Assembly: GCA_947095535.1 (NCBI GenBank)
Contig: OX352772.1
Span: forward strand, 93,825,346-93,889,345
DNA from: Poecilobothrus nobilitatus
Taxonomy: Eukaryota > Arthropoda > Insecta > Diptera > Dolichopodidae
Direction: 5' to 3'
Length of the DNA stretch: 64,000 nt
Part shown: piece by piece, positions 38,561 to 50,189 of the stretch
Layout: each line of letters starts with the position of its first letter
Numbering within the stretch: position 1 is the first letter of the stretch
Position numbers and translations under genes: made by a program
Notes under the pieces: model-generated
Told to the model about the DNA's origin: nothing
The model's input: the letters and a program-made list of their open reading frames with translations, nothing else
The model's database searches: none

Positions 38561-39510
38561 CAACAAAAAGAGTATATTAAAAATAAGAAATCCAGTCTTT
38601 TTGAAAAATGGTAAATAACAACAATATTTTTCTTTTCAATAAGAATAATTATGAATTAATCATAAAATATATGTTATGCACATACATACATATATATCTA
38701 CATCGTCTAGAAAAAGCAAAATAATTTTTTTTAATTAAAAAACATTAGCATTTAGAAGTAAGCAATTTAATATATTTTCAATTACATACTTTTAAAACCA
38801 AATTTTTTTACTACATATGTAGGTACAAACATGTACAAAAATGGTATGCATATTTTTATGTGTGTACTATTAAAAATCTGCTAACACGGTCACATCAAAT
38901 TCCCAAATTCCCAACTATTATTATTTAGTTGATTTATCGATTTATTATTTTTTAATATGTAGGCAACAGTTATATTTATATGAATGGGCGGTAAACATAA
39001 ACGAACAAAAAAAATTTTTATGTATGACGGTAACGGTAATGGATGGTAAACATAAACGAAAAAAAAAAATTCAGAATGTTCTATAGCTAATACATAATTA
39101 CTATTTTTTAAATATACTGTATGCATAAATTTAATATTAAAAAAAAAAAATAAGTTCTTAGCGTACCTAAATAACAGAAAAAAAAAAATAAATGTAATAC
39201 TGGAAGAAACAGATCCATAACAAATAGAAAAAAAGAAATATTAAAATGTTATGCTATGAAAAGAAAGAAAAAACAAGGCAGGCAATATTTTTATTTAAAT
39301 TTTGAATTTAGCTATGCAACGTTTTCTTAATTTTTTAAAAATTTTGCCACAATAAATTAATAATAAAAAAATTCAATATATTCTATATTATAACAGGTAA
39401 TAATATAATTATAGACTATAAGGGCAGTTGTAAAAATTCAAAATTAAACAAGGAAAAAAAAAATATCAATTTAATACTTATATTTGTCGTTACTAAAAAG
39501 AATAATATAA

Positions 39511-39981
39511 AATAAATAAAAAAAATTTAAAAAAAAACAGCTTTTTTGAACTAAAAAGTAGAAAATAAATTTTTAATAGCAAATTTTTCTGTAATTTTCT
39601 AAACTATATTGTTACAATCGAGATTTCTTTGAAAAAGTTTATTTCAATATGTCAAATATATATATGTATATAAATATAAGTATATATAAGTTTTAAAGTC
39701 TGTGAAATTAAAATAAAAGCTGGAGGCAACAAACGCATAACTATAAACTTATATTTTTAAATTTTGCCTCCAGCTTTTATATTAATTTCACAGACTTTAA
39801 AACTTATATATACTTATATTTATATACATATATATTTGACATATTGAAATAAACTTTTTCAAAGAAATCTCGATTGTAACAATATAGTTTTGAAAATTAC
39901 AGAAAAATTTGCTATTGCAAATTTATTTTCTACTTTTTAGTTCAAAAAAGCTGTTTTTTTAAAAATTTTTTTTATTTATTT
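39511..39981. repeat. Long near-perfect hairpin, arms about 218 bp
   Basis: The left arm 39511-39729 and right arm 39764-39981 are reverse complements over nearly their full length, including ttttgaactaaaaagtagaa, aatcgagatttctttgaaaaagt and aaagctggaggcaa, with a 34-bp loop (39730-39763). Only a few differences are seen, for instance aaataaaagc against the right-arm equivalent and A-run lengths. It has no coding capacity. It could be a foldback element, a recent inverted duplication or a source of hairpin RNA. Confidence 0.92.
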
Positions 39982-41204
39982 TTTTTTACCTATAATTTGT
40001 ACAACTCGAAACCCTTATTAGATTATTTACCATTATAAAACTATTTTTAAAACTATTTAGGTAGTACTCGAATTTAGCAAAAATACACGACAACAAATCT
40101 TAAATACATGTATTCTTCGTTTCACACAACTTAAGCTAAAGTCGTAAACAATTAAAATATTTCAAAAATTACTTTGTTTATTTTTAATTATACTTAGAAA
40201 TAAAGAGAAAAAAAATTCACTTTGAAAATACCCTATTATTACAAATGGTATAATAAAATCTATTTATAATGTTTGTGTTTTTATATTTCAAAACTGGTTA
40301 GAAGAGTTGTCTATCAATAATTTTGGTTGTATTTCTTTGTTTTTAATTTTAAATGTTTTATTTATTTAAAAAATAATGCAAAAAACATATTTTAACATTT
40401 TTCTTTCAATCTAACAATTTCGCATAAATAGTTTTTAATATCTTTTGTATTTAAAAATTGAAGTAAATCAAATAATTATATATTATAACATGGTAACACT
40501 ATATAAAAAATTTACTTCTGATTTCTTAAGTATTCTATTTTGGATGTACTGATTATGTGTAGATCAAGTGTCTATAATGTTTATCTATGTATGCGTTAGA
40601 ATTTAATATTTTTTTTTTTATATCAATAAAAATGCATGAGTAGTTTTTATTTAAAATGAAAAAAAAAAAATATGTGACTGTTAACCCTAGTGACTTGTGC
40701 TTTTTTTGTAAAATTATGTTTCAAAATATAGTTTCTAACATTATGGGTTAAAAGAATTTGGGTTGAGCGGTAAATTATCCAATGTGTATAACTTGAATTT
40801 TTTTATTAAAATAAGTTAATTTTTTTATAGAAGTGAAAAATTAAAAGTTGTTTTACAAGTTTAATAAAAAGTTAAAATTAAGTTCATATATATATGCGAA
40901 ATATATAAGGCACAAGTTCTTTTGTTCTTAATCATTCATAAATCAAGAAGTTGGAACATAATTTCTATTCAAAAAGTAAGAAAACATTTTTTTTATTATT
41001 GTTTAGAATTTGTTTCCAAATTTATTTGATTTTCTCAATTATTTTATTCATTAACTTGTTGCAAATCTTATAATTAAAAATTTCTATTTTTCTGACTCTT
41101 TTATTTATCTACATACTTTTATTATCTTTTCCATCTATTTTGCTTTCATTAGCATGAACGTATAATATATTCATCCTCTGTTTAGAATGTTTCAAAATAT
41201 AAAA

Positions 41205-41322
41205 TCAGATTCCCTGCGCCACATGCAAAACTAGTAGGCTGAATTTTAATGGAAGGCTCTACAGATTACCAAAGGATAGCAGCTTGTTTGATATATGGAC
41301 TTCAAAATGTATATATTTATCT
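41205..41322 (+). pseudogene. THAP-type zinc-finger exon fragment
   Basis: One frame encodes CATCKTSRLNFNGRLYRLPK and then DSSLFDIWTSKC. The order of a CxxC pair, an (F/Y)RxP motif and a Trp fits a THAP domain. It is followed directly by gtatat, a possible splice donor. Together with the minus-strand P-like fragment at 38.4 kb it suggests remnants of P-like transposons in this region, although the two pieces are in opposite orientation. Confidence 0.5.
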
Positions 41323-42019
41323 TATAATTTTGTTTTACAAGAGTTTTTTATGTCGAATGGAACGTTTAATTGAATTCAAGGCTTTTTTTTTATTTTGAAA
41401 CTTCAATTCGGCTTTTTCCCTTTTTTTAAAATATAGCATCAATAAAAATTAAATTAGGTCAAAGTTTTCAGATAAAATTATAATTTTTTCATCCAGTATA
41501 GAATTTTATACAGCACACGAGTTTTTAATCTTACATACCTTATTTATAATCTGTTTACAAAATTCCTAAATTCATAAAAAAGAAATAAAAAATTTACCCT
41601 CAGAGGTTAACATTTCGATGGGTATTTATAAAATGTAAAATTTTCTAAGTAAAGAAAAAATTAATATGCATTTACATATACATACATATATACATGTATC
41701 TATATATATATGGCTGGCTATACTACTCTATACCCTCCATTCATTAATAATTTTTTTGGTTACTTCTTTTTATAAATAGTAAAGTGACTGAAAATAAAAA
41801 AAAATATAAACTATTCATAAAATATATGAAATGAATAGAAAAAAAAAAATAAATCTAACCAGACAACACATACCAATAACATCTTAAATAAAAATAAACC
41901 TTTACATTGTGACTTGTTTGATTTTTCGTTAGAAAAATAAAATAAATAAATTTGAAGAATGAGAACGAACAAGCAAAAATAATATGTTCATTTTTTTAAT
42001 TCAATGTTTTTCTCTTTTT

Positions 42020-42240
42020 TTGGGGCACTACAAATTAAAAAAAATTGTGAGAGATCTTTTGTTCTACTTGCGTTATCTATATATATAATTTCTGAGTATA
42101 CAAATATGTCTTCTTTTTTTGTAGTACAAATTTGTGTACTATTATACGGGGTCGTACAGATCAGAAAAAAATATAAGAAATTTATTTACAATTTTTGTTC
42201 TAGGTAAACAATCTATATATAGTATGATCTTTGTTTGTAC
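42020..42240 (-). repeat. Inverted paralogue of 36910-37440 (MITE empty site)
   Basis: The reverse complement matches 36910-37050 and then 37346-37440 without a break, so it lacks the 292-bp insert. Confidence 0.88.
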
Positions 42241-43065
42241 TCTTTTTTTTTTACAAAACAAAATAATGACAATTTTTTTCTCTTTGCTCTTTTTTGAATT
42301 TACTCATTCATTTGCTTTAAATGCTTTTCGCTTTGCTTTGTTAGTATTTACTGTTTACTAATTATTATTGTGTTATTATTTGTGCTGCTAATAATATTAC
42401 AATATCGTATGTAAATGTACATTACTACGCACATATAAATTATAATTCTAATTGGTATTGGTTGGTACATATGTAGTAGAATTAAAATAAAAAGTAAAGA
42501 GTGTCGTTTAAGAATCAAACCCTTTAAAATTGGATCTTATTTGTGTACATACAAGTCTTATGGGAGTTTTTTAAAACGATAGATCATATTTGTATGCAGG
42601 AATATCTTAAATATGAAATATGTTAAGAAAAATATATAATATTATCTATTTTTGCTGGAAATTTCATTAAAAAATATTAACATTTTCATTCATAATTTTT
42701 AATTTATTTGTTTTATCTTTCTTTCGCATAGGGTAATAGTTACGAAGATTGGACGAGCTTTCAAAGCTTTCAAAAGCTTTGTATAATTTTAACTTGAAAT
42801 GTGAAATATATAAATGAAATTAAATTATTATGATAAATTTTATTAATTTTTTCAAAATTCAAAATATTGTAAATGATAAATTAAAATATAGTAAACAATA
42901 AAGTATATTTAAAAGAAGAAAAACCAAATTCAAAAAAATTCAAACAACAAAATTAAAATTAACATAAAAAAAATAAACAACTTCAATTAAAAAAGCATTA
43001 ATAACTTATAAACCTAGAAAATAATTTAAATGTTTAAAGTTAGAATTAAAAATATATCACAAAAT
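42241..43065. other. AT-rich interval
   Basis: No gene was recognised. The start (ctctttgctctttttt) resembles part of the 34.6-kb sequence. Confidence 0.5.
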
Positions 43066-43274
43066 TAAATTAATTAAACTTAAAAAAATTAATTACTTAC
43101 TTCATGTACTTTTTATATCACAACCTATTTACATAATTCAGTCACTAATAAAATAAAAATAAAACCAAAACTAAAACTAGATAGATTATTTTTTATGTAT
43201 CAATAAAATAAAAATATAAATTAATTAAATTTAAAAAATTAATTACATAATTCATGTATTTTTTATATCTCAGT
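43066..43274. repeat. Tandemly repeated target region left of the Maverick, with TSD
   Basis: Two diverged units start aattaattaaa(c/t)ttaaaaaa at about 43070 and 43216. Unit 1 runs through ttttatatcacaacctatttacata without interruption, like an empty site. Unit 2 ends ttttatatctcagt (43269-43274 = ctcagt), where the Maverick begins. The right flank (63873-63940, ctcagtctatttacatagtt and onward) continues the unit. Confidence 0.85.
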
Positions 43275-43729
43275 AGTAGATAAGCTATGTGCATTTATTT
43301 ATTTATTTATATTAATATTACATACATTAATGTAGTGCAATATTATTGAACCATCGGCTACTAAGGCCATTATAGGTTTTTATACTATTATTAAATTATA
43401 TACTAATATTATTTATTTTGTTTATATTATATACTATATATTTACATTATATTAGGTCGTAACGGGGGTATGTAAAGAAAAAAACTTACGACCTGTGCAG
43501 GGATCGAACCCACACTCCTTCGGTTAATACACCGCACGCCTACCCACTAGGCTAGCGAAGCCCCAGCTATGTGCATTCTGCGACAGGAAATGGAAAAGAA
43601 AAAACTGTTGCATACCCTTAGTATGGAGTAAAATTTTGGTAAGGAAAAAACATTGCATACTTTTAATGAAAATAAGAGTATTGGAAAAATTTTGCATACA
43701 TTTAGGATGAAAAAGACTAGCTTGAAAAT
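43275..43729. repeat. Maverick left terminal inverted repeat (SINE-interrupted)
   Basis: Without the SINE the outer 66 bp match the right end with about one mismatch. A 25-bp inner block, ggatgaaaaagactagcttg and onward (43705-43729), matches again. About 95 bp between them have no counterpart on the right. Confidence 0.9.
43295..43564 (-). mobile_element. tRNA-derived SINE with 12-bp TSD
   Basis: On the minus strand the head has A box tagcctagtgggtagg and B box ggttcgatcc, both good pol III promoter matches, then a body ending in an (AAAT)n tail. A perfect 12-bp duplication agctatgtgcat flanks it (43283-43294 and 43565-43576). It is inserted within the Maverick left TIR. Confidence 0.9.
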
Positions 43730-44014
43730 AAAAGGTAGTAAAAAAACAAAAAACAAAAAAAAATGTACATTCTGAATTTATAAAACTGCGAAAAAGAAAT
43801 TGAATTTTATGACGTCAGGGATTCCTTAGTGGTAAGAAAAAAAACAAATAATATTGAAATATTTAAATTATGATATTAACAGTAATAGAAATATAATACT
43901 ATCACTATTTAAGTGTGTATTTAATGTAGGTATATTTAAGTAATTTTTGTTAGTTGTTCTGTTGTACGGGAGTCGGGAACGTGAATATTATGTTTGTATA
44001 AAAGTTAAGACAAA

Positions 44015-47000
44015 ATGGATCAAGTTAAAAATATTCATGAAAATGCTAAAAAATTAATTAGTATTAAAGAAAATAATCCAATAAAAAATTACAAAACTAT
44101 TAAAATATTAAATAAATATTTTAGTGAACTTTATAAATTATTAAATACGAGCAAAAAAACAGGTGAAAAATTTAAAATTATAAATGTTATAAGTCTAATA
44201 AAAGGTTATCGTTCGAAACGTGAAAAAATAAGGAAACCATTTGGTAATAAATTTAAAAGAATTAGATATAAAATTAAATGCGAAAAAATAAATTCTGCAT
44301 TCAATAATCGTATACAAACTTTTTTAATTAATAATGTAATTTTTAAAGATGCAATTAAATTTTTGATCGTTTGCAGAAAAATATTTTGTGTTAGAATAAA
44401 TAAGATTTTAAAAAATGAACCTTTTATTAAAGTTAATGGAAGATTCTGTGGAAATTTTGTAAAAGCTCTTTCTGATACTACAGTAGAAGAGTATAAATAC
44501 ATGAATACAAAAAATCAAGTTATATCCAGGGATACAAATTTGAACGAATGGTATGACAATTATTTAAAGAATATAGTTCTTAAGGACCTGGAAGAATTTC
44601 AAGAAGGTGATTCAGGTTGGGCACTAAAAAGTGTTATAAATCTGGTAATAAATGTAAATTCTTATACACCTTTAATTGGATCTTCATATATTGAGCTGCC
44701 AAAAGAAATTCAGAACAAGAAGGCGTGTGTTAATATTAAAAATTCAGACAACGCATGCTTTACATGGGCTGTAGTTTCTGGTCTTTATCCAATAACTGAT
44801 AATAGAAAAAATTGCTCCCGCGTAAGTAGTTATCCACACTACACCACAGTTTTAAAATTAGATGGAATATCGTTTCCAGTAAGCAGACCAAATATAAAAA
44901 GATTTGAAAAAATCAATGAAATAAGTGTAAATGTATATGAGCAAGAAAAAAAAAAAAGAAAAAATGAAAGAAATTTTAAAGTACTTCCAACAAAGTTAAC
45001 TGAAAACAAGCATAAAAAGCATATAAATTTATTATTATTGCAAAAGGAATACGTAGAGCAAACTGCAGAAAACCAAAATTCAAATATTTCTCATTATATT
45101 TGGATTAAAAACTTGTCCAGAGTCTTAGCAGGAAGTATTACAGAGCACCATGCAACAAAATTTATTTGTGATCGTTGTCTTCACTTTTTTTTATAATAAT
45201 AATAAATTTCAACAACATATTAAAGATTGCGAAAAATTTAATGAATATAAGATTACATTTCCAATCGAAAAATTTATTAAATTTAAAAATTTTAAAAATC
45301 AACAACGAAATCCATTTATTATATACGCAGATTCTCAAACCAATTTCTTCTAAAATAAGCTTCAAAACACACCTTTATCATCAGCATGTAGCTCATAGTG
45401 TAGGCTATTACTTTAAGGTGTCTTACAATGAATCTTTATCCTTTTATGAAAGTTATAGGGGTATAAAATGTGCTGAATGGTTTGCTAAACAATTAGAATC
45501 TATTGCTCACAATGTTGAAACAATTTTTCGTAATTCAAAACCAATGAAAGAATTTAGTCAACTACAATACAATGAATTTAATTTGAGCAAAACATGTCAT
45601 ATATGTGAAAAAGAATTTAATGAAGCTGATGTTAAAGTAAGAGATCATTGTCACATAACAGGTCAATACAGAGGACCAGCTCATAAAGATTGTAATTTAA
45701 ACTATTACTGCGTCAAACTGATTTCAGTTGTATTTCATAATTTAAGTAAATATGATGTATATTTACTTATCACTGATATATCTAATAGTATTTCTGGTCC
45801 CGTTAGAATAATACCAAATACTACAGAAAATTATATATCAGTAATTAAATACTTAAACGGATGTGAAATTGTATTTCGATTCATAGATTCATTTCGTTTT
45901 ATGCCATTATCATTAGATAAATTAGCATCATATTTAACAGAAAAAAAAATTGTACGCTCATAATTCCTTAACCTGAATGATGAAAAAATTAGTCTTCTAA
46001 CAAGAAAAGGAGTCTTTCCGTATAAATATGTTAAAAACTGGTCGAATTTGAATGACAAACAACTACCACGAAAAGATGATTTTTTTAATTCATTAAACAA
46101 AACTCATGTAAGTGATGCTGATTACGAGCATGCAAAAAGAATTTGGACAGAATTTAATATAAAAAATATTGGAGAATATAGTGATTTATATTTAAAAACA
46201 GATCTACTTTTGCTAGCAGATGTTTTCGAAAATTTTCGAGAAGGTTGTATAACAAATTTCGGTTTAGATGCAGCATTTTGTTTTACAGTACCAGGTTTTT
46301 CATGGGATGCAATGCTAAAACATACTGAAATAGAAATTGAATTAATAGATGATGTGGATATCCTAATGTTTATAGAAAAAGGTATTAGAGGAGGATTAAC
46401 GCAATGTACTAAACGTTATGCAAAAGCTAATAACAAATACATATCCGATTATAATAAAAAAGAAGAATCTACTTATCTGATGTATTAGGATATAAATGCA
46501 ATGTATTCGTGAGCTATGACGCAAAATTTACCTTATAAAAATCTTAAGTGGGTTGAAGATGCAGCTAATTTAGATTTCAATGTTGCGGATGATAATGAAA
46601 TGGGATTTATTCTGGAAGTATATCTCGAATATCCATTAGAAATTCATGATAAGCAAATGGATTTACCAATGGCACCTGAAAAATGTGCCCCACCTGGTTT
46701 TAAAGAACCAAAAATGTTAGCTACATTGAATAATAAAAAGAATTATGTTCTTCATTATAGAAATTTAAAGGAATATTTAAATCAAGGGTTGAAATTAACA
46801 AAAATTCATCGTGCTTTACAATTTTCGCAAACTAGTTGGATGAAAACTTTTATTGAATTATGCGCTGACTTAAGAAAAAATGCGTCAAACGAATTTGAAA
46901 AAGTTTTATTCAAATTAATTTGTAACGGAATCTTTGGAAAAACGATGGAGAATGTACGCCTTCGCAGAATTTTTAAATTACTCACACATTGGCAAGGTCG

Positions 47001-47511
47001 ATACGGAGCTGAATCTTTGATATCTAAACCTAATTTTTATTCTCACACAATTTTTAATGAAAATTTAATTGCAATAGAATTATTAAAATCCGAAGTAATA
47101 TTCAATAAGCCCATATATATGGGAATGGCAATTTTGGATATATCTAAAACGAAACTCTATGAATTTCACTACAATTATATGCAAGAAAAATATAAAAACA
47201 ATTGTCAACTATGTTATACTGATACTGATTCGTTAATTTACGAAATACATACAGATGATGTATACAAAGATATTAAAGAAGATCTTAATCGTTTTGATAC
47301 ATCCGATTACCCTCAAAACAATTCGTATGGAATACCTCAACAAACAATAACCTCTCGCAAACATTTACTTTTCACTACATCTCAGAAAAAAATTACTCTA
47401 AGTCCATTTGATAATAAAAGGTATTTACTTCGAAATAGTTACAGTACTTTACCTTGGGGTCACCATGAAATTCCCGTTGAATTTAGAGAAGAAGCTGCAG
47501 AAAATTTATAA
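44015..47511 (+). pseudogene. polB: Polinton protein-primed DNA polymerase B
   Basis: It starts at ATG 44015. The N-terminal region (44015-45196) has the Polinton block LEEFQEGDSGWALKSVIN, then PLIGSSYIELPKEI and NACFTWAVVSGLYP. The next section carries the exonuclease region, a zinc-binding insert (CHICEKEFNEADV, DHCHITGQYRGPAH), VVFHNLSKYDVYLLI and RFIDSFRFMPLSLDKLA. The palm has motif B NGIFGKTMENVR and motif C CYTDTDSLIYEI, then KPIYMGMAILDISK. Damage: frameshifts near 45190 and 45345 (just after an exo I site reading YADSQ, lacking the usual acidic partner), TAA at 45961, TAG at 46486 and TGA at 46510 flanking palm motif A, and an apparent internal deletion after YGIPQ (about 47340), where the thumb should be. 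Replication function is lost. Confidence 0.95.
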
Positions 47512-48699
47512 AAAAAAAAAATAAAAAAATAAAAAAAACAAAACAAAATTCTTAAAATTGAATATACTTTCTTTTATTTTAAGTCTCCTTCAAGTTTTTA
47601 CTTTAACAAAATTATAACTGTACAATTTATTTCCATTTGACTGCATATTTCCAGTATTTACTTTATCCAGAAAATAAATAATTTATCCGATCATATTGAG
47701 TGATGGTAACATCATTTGATCTTTTTTTTATCAATCTAAATTTAAGCCCATAGCAAAGTTGCATTAAAAAATATTCCCAATCAACAAAATAATCAATTTC
47801 ATAAATCTCATTCAACCTTGATTGGAAATAATGCACCTCTGAATGTAGTGGTGAGTTTATAAAACTGCATGCGGATAGCAATCTTAAAGATGGTACTTGA
47901 TTATTATTTTCCATTAACTTTAAAAACAAAACTTTTTGTATATTAATTATCAACTCAACGTTTTAACTTAAACTTGTTTAACTTTTCTTCTAATAATTTG
48001 CTAGGGTAGTATAATTAAGATAAAATAAAAAGCATAACACAATTTTTTAAAATGTTTTAAAAAAAAAAAATTTCTTATAAATTTAGAATAAGTGTTTGCA
48101 ATGGAAATATAAAGCTTAAATAATTGTGTTTTCAAGATCTTATTAGTACACATATAGGAGGAATAAACTAAATGTTTAAAATAAATGTTGGTACTATAAA
48201 ATCACATACATCCTAATTAAATTAGAAAAAAAAAAAAATTCTCATAAATTTAGAATAACTGTTTGCAATAGAAAGATAAAGCCTAAATAATTTTTTTTAG
48301 TAGTACACATATAGGTGAAATATTATAAACTTTTATACAAAACTTTTTTTTCTTTTTATTTTTAAACTTAACATAAACCGCAAACACTATTAGTTTCTAG
48401 TAATTCTTTCATTTAGAACCAACCATATTGTAAGTATAATGTTTGAACTAAATGTTGGTACTATAAAACCACATACATCCAAGTTAAATAAGAAAAAAAA
48501 ATTTTTTTTAACCTTAGCCACCTTAGTAATCTTTTTATTAAGAATAGAAAATATTTTATATTAAGTTTCCGTTAAAATCGTATAAAAACAGAAGCTTAAA
48601 TATATTTTACAAGTTGTTTAAAATAAAAAATTAAACAATAAACATCTCAAAATAACTTTAAGTTTTTCTTAAATAAATAATTATAAACATTAAAATAAA
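47512..48699. other. Maverick interval with internal direct repeats
   Basis: AT-rich, with direct repeats: a(t/c)aaatttagaataa.tgtttgcaat at about 48078 and 48244, and aaatgttggtactataaaa.c at about 48184 and 48452. The only candidate gene is the small minus-strand ORF at 47663-47953. Confidence 0.6.
47663..47953 (-). CDS. Unassigned 96-aa Maverick ORF
   Basis: An ATG-to-stop open frame on the minus strand, beginning MIINIQKVLFLKLMENNNQ and containing PSLRLLSACSFI and a tyrosine-rich middle. No family was recognised. It points towards the polymerase's 3' end (tail to tail). There is no signal peptide or membrane span. In such AT-rich DNA a 96-codon frame is somewhat longer than chance, so it may be a real small accessory gene or the remains of one. 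Confidence 0.4.
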   Translation of the reverse strand: MIINIQKVLFLKLMENNNQVPSLRLLSACSFINSPLHSEVHYFQSRLNEIYEIDYFVDWEYFLMQLCYGLKFRLIKKRSNDVTITQYDRINYLFSG

Positions 48700-49023
48700 A
48701 TGAGGAGATCATTTGGTACCACCATCTCATCAGAAGACGAAAGGAAAAAAAGAGCAAAAAGGAATTTGGAGATGGAATTCAACAACATAATTGTAGATGA
48801 TGAAAGCGGTGTAGAAGACGATGAATCCAATGAGGATTTATTTAATTTTATTGAGCAGATCAACAACATTCCCGTTTATCGCAAGTATTGTGCGATGACG
48901 AACTTAGCAATGAACAAAGAGTTCATAATTATAAACATTGAAGAAAAGGACTCCAAATTTGTGAAAGAGTATATGTATAACTATGAAAGATCCTTATACA
49001 TATTTACCTTTAAATTATACTGA
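48700..49023 (+). CDS. Unassigned 107-aa acidic Maverick ORF
   Basis: It starts at ATG 48700, after a clear non-coding leader. It has a basic N-terminus (ERKKRAKRNLEMEF), then an acidic stretch (VDDESGVEDDESNEDL), then a mixed hydrophobic C-terminal half ending TFKLY. No known domain was recognised. The bipartite basic/acidic layout resembles small DNA-associated or regulatory proteins, but that is only a composition remark. The local GC is higher than its flanks, supporting a real gene. Confidence 0.55.
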   Translation: MRRSFGTTISSEDERKKRAKRNLEMEFNNIIVDDESGVEDDESNEDLFNFIEQINNIPVYRKYCAMTNLAMNKEFIIINIEEKDSKFVKEYMYNYERSLYIFTFKLY

Positions 49024-49548
49024 AAAATTAATAAAATACAGCAAATATAATAAAAAAAATTAATAAAAAAATTAAAAATAATGAAATTTTATATAAATTC
49101 ATTATTTTACCTAAAGAAAACAATTCAGTAAAACTGAAATTTGTAATGGAAGAAATTTAATAAATTTTTGTTTAATTTTAAAAACCTATTTTAATGTTTT
49201 TTTCTTTCACTTTTTTTTTTTTATTAATTTCAGAAAATTATTTTACAGATTTGATAATTAAAACTATGACAATGGACAACAATTGTCTTTTCGATCCTTT
49301 TCTTTTTTCCCTATATTGTACATACTTGCTGATGATGCTAATTTCACGCACGATAAGGTGCATGATAGTGATGTTGTTGATTTTGATGGACTTTTATGTT
49401 CTTGAAAATTATTATTTTCTTTCTGCTCTTTGTTTTCCATTGTTTTTTATTTCAAGTATGTAGGTATATTGATGTTTACTATTTGATTTTAAGTTTTTGA
49501 TTAATACTAACTTCAATATTTGAAAGAGTTTATATATGATTAAATTGC
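49024..49548. other. Interval without confident gene
   Basis: A hydrophobic 89-codon open frame (49194-49463) is present but looks compositional. Nothing else was recognised. Confidence 0.45.
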
Positions 49549-50028
49549 TTATATCAGCTTTTTTATTAAATAAACATTTTGAAGAGCACAATATCCCATA
49601 TGATGGAATTGACATTTTTTGTATTGATTTTCATAAAGTTTTTTTAATGTTTTCAAACTTGTTGATTCTTGTTCATCTAAGTGTATAACGTTATTTCGCT
49701 TGAAAAAACTTTGAATAATTTTTTGTTTTTCAAACCCTTTAACGTAAACTATAGTTTGATAATCTATATATGATTTTAAAAAAATTATTACATTACAAAA
49801 ATGAGATGATCCATCATTCCAAGCAAATCCATGATGATTTTTTGTTAACCATTTATTTGTTATTTTTGTATTATTATTTATCATATGATATCCATAAGGA
49901 GCTTTTATAATAAAATGTTGAATTTCACAGTTTGATGATAAGCACGCAATTTCTTTTATAATAAACTTATTTTGATTATCTCGAAAACCTTGAATATCAA
50001 TAATTACATATTCCTTTGTTTCAAAAGA
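49549..50028 (-). CDS. Small RNase H/DEDD-exonuclease-like Polinton protein
   Basis: The open frame runs from about 50028 to 49549 (about 158 codons). The first ATG is only at 49884, but clear homology-like text precedes it (EYVIIDIQGFRDNQNKFIIK), so the true start was lost or is non-AUG. It then has TKITNKWLTKNHHGFAWNDG, VYVKGFEKQKIIQSF, CQFHHMGYCALQNV and a C-terminal helix. I recall this pattern from small proteins in insect Polinton loci. The arrangement (DxE-like start, late H/CA..N) looks like a DEDD exonuclease fold with altered catalytic residues (DIQ in place of DxE). It is on the same strand as the capsid cluster and follows it. Confidence 0.6.
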   Translation of the reverse strand, partial: SFETKEYVIIDIQGFRDNQNKFIIKEIACLSSNCEIQHFIIKAPYGYHMINNNTKITNKWLTKNHHGFAWNDGSSHFCNVIIFLKSYIDYQTIVYVKGFEKQKIIQSFFKRNNVIHLDEQESTSLKTLKKLYENQYKKCQFHHMGYCALQNVYLIKKLI

Positions 50029-50189
50029 TTAAATTTAATATATTTATAAAGTTGTAAATTAAAAAACTTATACAGTGTAATGCAATCATAAAAAATATCC
50101 CAACAATAAATGAGGAGTTTCAAAAATACAGCAAGATTACAGGTTTTTTAATGTTTCGTTTGTTTTTTGTTCTTTTTTTTTTTAGAAAT

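Noticed and set aside
47663..47953. SOCS-box-like reading of PSLRLLSACSFI
   Set aside because: The match is too short to support a family; kept only as an unassigned ORF.
49194..49463. 89-codon hydrophobic open frame
   Set aside because: T-rich composition explains it; no domain, and it sits between better candidates.
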